The notes beneath the pieces were generated by a model, which ran no database searches, was not told where the DNA came from, and was given only the letters and a program-made list of their open reading frames with translations. From Edaphochlamys debaryana (taxonomy: Eukaryota > Chlorophyta > Chlorophyceae > Chlamydomonadales), in NCBI GenBank assembly GCA_016858145.1, contig JAEHOE010000230.1:35398-99397 (forward strand): a stretch of DNA of 64,000 bases. Direction: 5' to 3'. Shown one piece after another: positions 57,290 through 64,000 of the stretch. The position numbers and the translations under genes are program-made. Every line of letters starts with the position of its first letter. Positions within the stretch are counted from its first letter, which is position 1.

Positions 57290-59780
57290 ATGGACTACCC
57301 GTCCCTCGAGTATTGGGGCAGCAGCGACAAGGAGGTCGACAGTCCAGTAAGCGGAAGGGCGAGCGGGCCGTATTCATAGTCCGTAGTCGGTTCGTGGCGG
57401 TCAAAGCGACCGGGTTACGTTTCAGCACTCACGTGCGAGCGCGGCAGCCAAGGCCCAACGGTTTGGGCCTCGCCGTCTTCGACCGGCCGCCCCGCCACGC
57501 TCTGCCCCGTCACCCCCAGGTTCTGTCGCCCCACCCCGCCGCTGCCATCAACGCCGACAACACCAACGGTCCGTGCGAGCTCACCGCTCCCCCTGTCGCA
57601 CCGTCTGCGCCCCCGCCCGTCGCGGAGCCGCAGATGGAGGCCCTCGCCCACGTCGAGCCTGCTACGCCCGACAAGGTGGGAAGGTGCCCAATCCAACCAA
57701 TCTCTACAAGCCTACACGCCAGTACCCGGCTTGGGGTTCCACCGGACAGCCGCAGCTTGTTGTGTCCTTACCAAGGCCTGAATTCGCCCCCTGCGTGTGC
57801 CCGCACACCCCAGGACCACAACGACCAGGCTTCGCCCAAGGCCAAGCCTAAGCCCCAGCATGGCCGCGATCCCGGCATCAGCCCTACCGCTCGCAAGACG
57901 GCCAGGACTTCGGGTCACGTGAGTCCTAGGAGGGGTCAAGTGAAGGGCAGCTTCGGCCGTACTCAAGGGGCGACAAGGGATGAGAAGCGTGCCCTACTGG
58001 GTCCACACGCGTCCGTCTCATGCTCCTGACCTGGCCACACCCTCCTTCGCCTTTCGCCCAGTCCATGGCCCCCAGCGTGTTCCACACGACTTTGGCCACG
58101 CGCGCCTCCTCGGCCCCCGGCTGGGGAATGTCCCGCTCGGCTCTGATCGGCACACCCGGCCGCCGTACGGCTCAGGCCCCGGTCGCTCGCCGCACCCCGC
58201 GCTTCGTGCCGCCCTCTGGCCACATGGACACCCCGCGGCCGCAGTCCCCCAACCGGGAGAATCGCTGCCCCCGGTGAGTTGCGAGTCCGAGTCTAAGAGC
58301 CGGGCATATCAACATGGTTTCTGTCAACGATAATTGCACTCGACGCTACGGGCTTACACGCTCCCGTTTCCTTACCCTTGCCAGGCCCCCCAGGAGCCCA
58401 TGCTGCGCCCCGCTCAGATCACCACCATCGATCAGCTGGCGGCATGCGTGGCTCGGGTCCTGGACCTGAACAAGGAGCCGCCATCCGCCATCGAGAGCCT
58501 GAACCCCCGCAGCCCTCCACCGCGCATCACCCCCCTCGGCCGCGCCCGCCGACATCAACACCCCCGACCTCGCCGCCTCCTCTTCGTCCGACGACTCCGA
58601 CTCGGAGGACGGGCTCGGAGGCTACGAGTCGGATGAGCTCGGTGACCGGGTGAAGCCGGTGTCTGGTTTCGCTCCCCTCAGCGCCTTCGCCGCCCCCCTC
58701 TTCCGCACCTCCTCCTCCTCCTCCTCCATCGAGGACCCCGACATGCCCCCCTTGGTGAGCGGCAGTGACGACGAGTCGGAGGCCAAGCCCGAGTCCTCCG
58801 GTCGCCGCGTCATCGCCCCCTCCGCCGTGGCGACCCTGACTCATGCCGTTCGGGAGGCCACCAACGACGCCCCCCGCCGCTCCAGCCACGCGGAGGCCTC
58901 CACCTCCTCGGCGCCCCCGCCTCGGGAGAGGTGGGTCGACTCGGTGGCTGAGAACCTGCGTTGGCATCAGGAGGAGCCGTCCTCTTGGCATCGGGAGCCT
59001 GGCACCGCCCCTCGCTTCCGCTCCGCCATGGCATTGACTACAACTTTGATGGTCCTTACTACCGCAGGTGCGCTGAGGGCGAGGAAGGGGCTGCCGGCCT
59101 TTCGGGCCTGCTGCCCTGGCGCTACAGCTTCACCGAGTACGTCTACACTGGCCGCCAGCCCATTCGTAATGGCGGGCCTTGCTTTTGGTTCAATATCTCC
59201 AATTCCACCATCACGCAGGACTTTCGGGTCTGCTCGTCGCTCCGGATGGCGCTCCCGGCGCTAATCGAGGAGCTCCGCCTCTACCTGGACACTTCGTCCG
59301 ACACCAGCTAACCTGTTCTGGTGGCTGTACGACTCCAGCCGGCACGGCGGCACGCCGGTGAGCTGGTTCCTGGATTTCGTGCGCAGCTTCTTCGGGGGCA
59401 ACGCGCTGGACCGGGTGCAGCAGTTCACTTGGCTGTGCGGCTACACCGGTCACGTTAACTGGGAGGCGCATGCGCCAGCAAACGTAGAGCCAGAGGACGT
59501 GATGGCGCTGGGATCGGAGGAGGGCAGCCGGGCGATCATTGGGACCGTTAACGCCCTTGGCAGCATGCTAGCGGCAGCGGAGGCGGCGGGCGAGCAGCAG
59601 CAGGAGGATTACTGCATGCAGATCAGCGCCGCCGAGGCGCTGGCCGCCGAGCTCCGCGAAGAGCTGGCGGCGGCGCTGCAGCAGGCGGCGGACAGCCAGG
59701 AGCACCTGGCAGCCGTGCAGGCTGCCAACGTTGCCCTGCAGGCCGACATTGCCGACCTGCAGGCCAGGTGTCGGACCTGA
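57290..59780 (+). CDS. Extra, probably spliced gene between integrase and the 3' LTR; frames partly broken
   Basis: Likely exons are 57290-57346 (MDYPSLEYWGSSDKEVDSP), 57520-57675, 57814-57918 and 58062-58273, each with good GT-AG borders and matching phase, then a region starting at 58385. After 58385 the coherent sequence runs through several frames: ITTIDQLAACVARVLDLNKE; then SSSSDDSDSEDGLGGYESDE; then HGIDYNFDGPYYRRCAEGEE to about 59300; then WWLYDSSRHGG, FLDFVRSFFGGNALDRVQQF and a C-terminal coiled coil (ELREELAAALQQAADSQEHL) ending at 59780. Switches near 58390, 58505, 59035 and 59305 are either missed introns or indels; the one at 58505 is in a C run. There is no membrane segment, so it is not obviously env-like. 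The N-terminal half is Pro/Ser-rich and basic. Family unknown. Confidence 0.5.
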
Positions 59781-60902
59781 CCGATCAGCTGCAGCAGGGC
59801 GCGCGCAGCAGCAGTCTGACCCCATTGCCGTATTCGAGATGTGGCTGACCCTCTTCGGCTTTGACCCCTTTGAGCTGTAAGCAGCACCCGCCTGGGCATG
59901 CTGTGCTAGCTGCCTCCGGGCAGCTTGGCATCAGCCAGCCCGCCACAGCAAAAGCAGGCGCGTGCGTGCGTGCAGTTTGAGAACTACGTACCCAGCGGGC
60001 GAATATTCTTTTGCGGCTTGGTGGCACCTTTTGGTTGATTGCTCAGGGCTACAACGTTATGGTTTCTGGGCAGCGTGAGTCATCGTGAGGCATCGTGTGT
60101 CATGGGTACCTTCTCGCGTGTGACTTCAATGTGGATTCTTCCCGGCAACGACACCTTGCGTCCAACTTGTGGGTTTAGGCGTTTCCCCTTACTACCTTTT
60201 TCTCCTCCTTCTCCCTCTCCCCCTGACTACGAGATCAACAACAACTGGCTACTGTTTTGTGGTGTGCACCGTACCTTGGCATCTCTCCAACAATCAACTA
60301 CCTTGGCGGCTTGCGTGTGGGCGCCGAGGAGCAGTCCTCAGCTGTTCTTTTCCTCCCTCGTCCCCCTCGCCCCCTCAAGCCGGGTCAACCAAGGCTACGA
60401 CAACATGGTTATTTATTATGCGCTCCCCTCCTCCTCTTCTCCTTCGCGCATTCCTAAAGACGGCTCCTGGCGGCGCCGCCCATCCCTCTCTCATTCTCCT
60501 CCCTCTCCTTTCCACCTTCCCCTCTCTTGACAACACCAACCCTTCGCTTCAACCTTCCATCCCTCTCGCCATTCCCTCTGCCGTGTATCCAACATGGCGT
60601 GACTACTTGCGGCACGGCGCGACTCCTCCTCCTTTTCCTCTTCCCTCTCCTGCCGAGCCCCAAGTGACGCCAAGTGGCGTGTATGACAACATGACAACCC
60701 TGGCGGCACCCTTGTGACGGAACCATGCGAGGGCGCCAGCAGCAGCCTCGGCGGACGGGCTTGTGCCCTCAGGTGTGCTGTGCGGGCGCTAGAATTACAG
60801 AAGGCATGGACAGGGAGGGCGACTTAGCACTGGTCTGCGTAAGCCGGGCTCCAGGATTCGACCTCAGGGACTTCGTTCCCAGATAGGATCGCCGGCCGCC
60901 AG
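59781..60902. other. Untranslated tail of the retrotransposon before the 3' LTR
   Basis: C/T-rich stretches with CCTCCTCTTC and CCCTCTCC words (60180-60660) and no credible ORF. No clear polypurine tract precedes the 3' LTR; the last bases are GATCGCCGGCCGCCAG. GGACAGGGAGGGCGA at about 60808 is the nearest purine-rich stretch. Confidence 0.5.
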
Positions 60903-63495
60903 CTACGGGCCGCAAGTGCTTGCGTACTCAAGTGAGGTCTTGACCTGCTTGCGTGGTCGCGGTTCGGGCCCTTGCCGGCGTCTTTACCGCTTTGCGGGGT
61001 GAAGCCGGTGGGGGGAAACAGCCCGAGCGGGTACGTGCCAGACCCGGCACACCGTGGCGTGCCCCTTCAGGGCGACGGTGAATTATGGCGCACTCAAGTC
61101 TATGCATTCGGAGTCGTGCGTATGGTGTTGTCGCGCAACTCGCGGGTGGCCAAGGACTGAGCGGTGTCGCTGTTCCCCGACCTTTCGGACGGGTTGCCGT
61201 TGGGTTGTAAATTATCGACGATTGTTATCTGTGCCCGAGCTTGCTGGCCGAGCGCCGTGAGGCGCGAGGCCTTGGCGCCAAGTTGGGCCTTCTCAGCGCG
61301 CTCCCCTTCCTTCAGTGGCAACATCTTCTTTGTGGCGCATCTTAGCAACAGGAGAAATGCGGCGGTGCGCGGACTTAGGCGGAGGAAAGAAGGTCACGGC
61401 AAAGAAGAGCAGCTGGCGCGAGTAGCCCCAGCAGCGCGGCAAGCAGTGTTGTGTGTGCGAGGAGACTAGGTGGTATCTTGGCTACTTTAGCGACGCGGGA
61501 GGTTCGGTGGGCGCTGCCGTGAACCAGAGTGACTTTATGCAGGGAAGCGGCGCCCGAGCTAGGAACCCCTGTTGTTCTTAGAGCTGGAGCTTTTGGTGTA
61601 GTTGCGAGGGTTAGGTAGGCAAAGCCCGGGTAGGTAGATGATTTGGGTGGGACCCGAAGGCGCACAGGCGCGAGCGGGACAGCCCTCTTTCCCCAGCCAG
61701 CGTGGCCTTGTGGTGGTGTGGTTTAGGTGTTAGCGAGGTGCTCAGCGAGGGCCTTGTGTAGCCTGCGTGGCAAGCACCGGCGCTCACCAGCGCCGGTGCG
61801 CCCAGGTAACCGACGTCTGTGCCAGGGACTTCGCCCCGAAAGGCAAAAGCCCCTGCGCGTTCGGCGGGCCGTGTGGCGGGAGCCGGAAGCCCGAGCCTCC
61901 CGACTCGGGCTGGGCCCTGCGCCACCTTCCAACAATCCCGGAGGGGCCTTTACGGGCCTTCGGAGGCCCGGATCCCGAAAGGGCAGGCCCAGGTGTCGGA
62001 AGGCCCAGGTGGTACGACAGACCCAGGTCAGGCCCGCAGCGAGTTCGCTCTTAAGGCCCAGACGCGGCGTTATCAGGTTTAACACTTTTACTCTTACTGT
62101 TCCCTTATTCCCGGTTCCCTTATTGCTCTCCAAAGCTCTCAGACTCTCGATCTACTCTCGGCTCTGTTAATCGGCTTGCGCCGGACTGATCACCCGTCGC
62201 TCGGAACTCTCGGTACTGTAAGGTCTCCGCTTAATTACACGCCCCAAGACCCAAGGACTCACGGTACTAGGTTTGGTCGCTGATCGCTGCAGCCCCACTG
62301 CAGTTGTATCGCCCCCGTTCAGCAGAGCTAGGCTAGCCTCGGCCCGGTTAGCCCGTTTTCCCGTCAAGGCAGGAGGTCGCTCCCCTGTCGCGTGGACGTG
62401 CAGCGGTCCCACTCCCTCTGTCCACAACTACAGCGCCCCAGAGCTCCGGCGCGGCGGCACAGCCTCTACATCTTCGGCACCGCCCCAGTTCCCCCAGGTT
62501 CGTGTGACTAAGCCTCCGTCCCTGTGCGCGAGAACGCTCAGCGGCCACTAGGACCGGCAGAGGATCAGCCCCTGTCCGCGTCAGGCCCGTGCACCTAGTC
62601 CTAGCAGCTCGTGTGCCGCCCTTTTTCGGGTAGCCCTTGTGGACCTGCGTCAGCGTAGCAGCCTCAGTTGGCCCCTGACAGCAGTGCACTAGTCCGAGGT
62701 CCGCGTGACTAAGCCTCCGGATCTACCAGCGGACCCCTAGCCGTCGGTGATTGCAGCCAGCCCTTCTTCCTCTCGTCACCTGCCCCGACCAGCATATCTA
62801 GCGGCAGCAGGCCCGTGTGACTAAGCCTCCGTCCCTGCCAGCAGCCCCCTTTCTTAGGCACGCTCCGAGGGACGCAGCAGCAGCTCCCTTGCAGGCCCGC
62901 AACCGTCCAGCCGTCTGCCGTGCTAGCCGTTCGGACGCAGCCTTTCCGGACCCTTTCCCACAGACCGATCAGCAGGAGCCTCACTCCAGATCTTCCCGCT
63001 TTCTGCTCAGTCCGCCCTCCGCGGCCCCCTTCCGGTCCATTAGGGAGCCGAGCGCCAGCGAGGCGACAGTAGCCTCGACTCGTTTCACAGCCCCTTTCAG
63101 CCAGGGCTTCGCGTCATACAACCTCGCCCTCGGCCCTCTTACCCTTCGATCCCCAGGTCCTGCACCCGCCTCGCCTGGGCGCTAATCGATCAACCTTCCC
63201 CGTCAGGCGTTTCCGCCGTCTGTACGTGGTATAAACCGCTTCCGCTCAACTCTAAGTTTCAAGTACTTCGTGGTTATCTGCACACCACCCTCCGCTCGTT
63301 CCTACTCGACACAACCCGGCTCGTGGGGTGTCTTCTTACACCTCCTTGCCGCACGCGTTTGGAGGCTTCGCAAACGGTCCAAGGGCGCGGCAGCTACACC
63401 TTCGACAGTAGTAGACTACAGCAGCAAGCAGTGCGCGCGAAAATTTTGGGTGTGTAAATTTGGTCTCTACCCCGTTGGTGTGGTCGCTCCGCTTG
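60903..63495 (+). repeat. 3' LTR (2593 bp)
   Basis: Direct repeat of 38061-40655 with five substitutions and two single-base deletions. It is preceded by CCGGCCGCCAG and followed by CGGCCGCCAG, then by the right part of the second 2300-bp unit. Confidence 0.95.
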
Positions 63496-63504
63496 CGGCC
63501 GCCA

Positions 63505-64000
63505 GTGCGATGCGAATCGTGCGAGTCTTGCCCCTGGCACCTGAGTCCTGAACAGTCAGTGATGCTGAGCACAACAAGTACGCTGTGTAGCACAACACGT
63601 ACTACTGCGAACTTACTCTTGCCGCGCACAGGCTGCGCGGCACCTACCTACTCTTCAGCCTCAAGACCAGCGTGCTCCGCAGCAGCGCGATTTTCTACAG
63701 CTCACTATTCCTGTTCACTTGACACGGCCGGTCTCTGAAGGGTAGGCGACCCAAAAGGTGACGCGCTTTGACCTGTCGCTCGGCAACCTGAGCGACCCTA
63801 AAGCAGCAGCGTGCGCAATTCAACGGAGACCAGGTAAGCCCACATCGGAGATACGGGACACGGGCAGCTAGGGCGCGAGCGCTCGTCATCCGCGTTGAGG
63901 GAGTCGAGTCCACGACTTGACCCATACCTTTCACGCGCCTTGGCCAGCGCAAAAAGTCAGATGTCTTGGCATCGGGAGCGAAAGCCATCGGACATTTTAA
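63505..64000 (+). repeat. 2300-bp tandem unit, copy 2, right part (runs off the window)
   Basis: It matches 35758-36253, continuing the unit interrupted at 38060. Its gene (36531-37262 in copy 1) would lie beyond the window. Confidence 0.9.

Larger units (their letters stand above)
38061..63495 (+). mobile_element. 25.4-kb Ty3/gypsy-type LTR retrotransposon with extra domains
   Basis: It has two direct 2.59-kb LTRs and a primer-binding-site-like TGGTAGCGGGACC right after the left LTR. Gag-protease, RT, RNase H and integrase follow in the Ty3/gypsy order. It sits inside the second unit of the 2300-bp repeat. LTRs differ by five substitutions and two single-base indels, so insertion was recent. 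The ends lack TG...CA: the LTR starts CTACGGGCC and ends CTCCGCTTG, and the word CGGCCGCCAG flanks the right LTR on both sides. Extra content includes a repeat-domain region, a second protease-like domain, a PHD finger, a duplicated integrase N-terminal region and a further gene before the 3' LTR. Two single-base shifts break pol. Confidence 0.9.

Noticed and set aside
57290..59780. Envelope gene
   Set aside because: It occupies the env position but shows no signal peptide, transmembrane segment or glycoprotein-like Cys pattern.
60800..60902. tRNA- or SINE-like sequence before the 3' LTR (GGATTCGACCTC resembles a T-loop)
   Set aside because: No acceptor stem or A-box fits around it.

Overview
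The window looks like nuclear DNA from a GC-rich green alga, probably of the Chlamydomonas/Volvox kind. The evidence is short introns with GTGAGT/GTGCGT-type donors and C-rich tracts before CAG acceptors, GC-biased codons, abundant minisatellites, and transposable elements of plant/algal type (a TNP2-type CACTA transposase and a large Ty3/gypsy retrotransposon). No conventional housekeeping gene, rRNA or tRNA was found. The window is essentially transposons nested in two gene-bearing tandem arrays. Species and all functions are inferred from sequence alone.

Layout. (1) 1-1177 and 17058-35214: a head-to-tail array of a 1919-bp unit, each unit carrying one copy of a 293-codon gene of unknown function. 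There are nine full units, a truncated tenth, and a partial unit at the left edge. (2) 1178-17057: a 15,880-bp DNA transposon inserted between two units, with 37-bp perfect terminal inverted repeats and a 3-bp target duplication (CGT). It carries a seven-exon TNP2-like (CACTA/EnSpm) transposase, a divergently transcribed seven-exon partner gene, a KDM3-like JmjC dioxygenase gene, a small gene with an HNH-endonuclease-like end, an unknown two-exon gene, a 94-bp x 14 minisatellite and sub-terminal repeats. (3) 35218-38060 and 63505-64000: a second tandem repeat of period 2300 bp. Its second unit is split by (4) 38061-63495, a 25.4-kb Ty3/gypsy-type LTR retrotransposon with 2.59-kb LTRs that differ at only seven places.

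The retrotransposon is unusual. Gag and an active-looking retropepsin (DSGAS) are followed by one in-frame TGA, and the same reading frame then continues for about 2,700 codons. That region holds at least five copies of an unrecognised repeated domain and a second, degenerate retropepsin domain (DSAAR) before RT. Between RNase H and integrase it has a PHD finger and a duplicated integrase N-terminal region. Downstream of integrase lies an extra, apparently intron-containing gene with its own TATA-like element. Pol is interrupted by two single-base shifts, and the transposase by one, so both copies may be non-autonomous now.

The strongest candidates for an undescribed system are the transposon-borne KDM3-like JmjC gene, a plausible anti-silencing cargo beside a transposase with a BAH-like C-terminus, and the repeat-domain/PHD polyprotein of the retrotransposon. 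Two unrelated elements in one window carry chromatin-directed modules.
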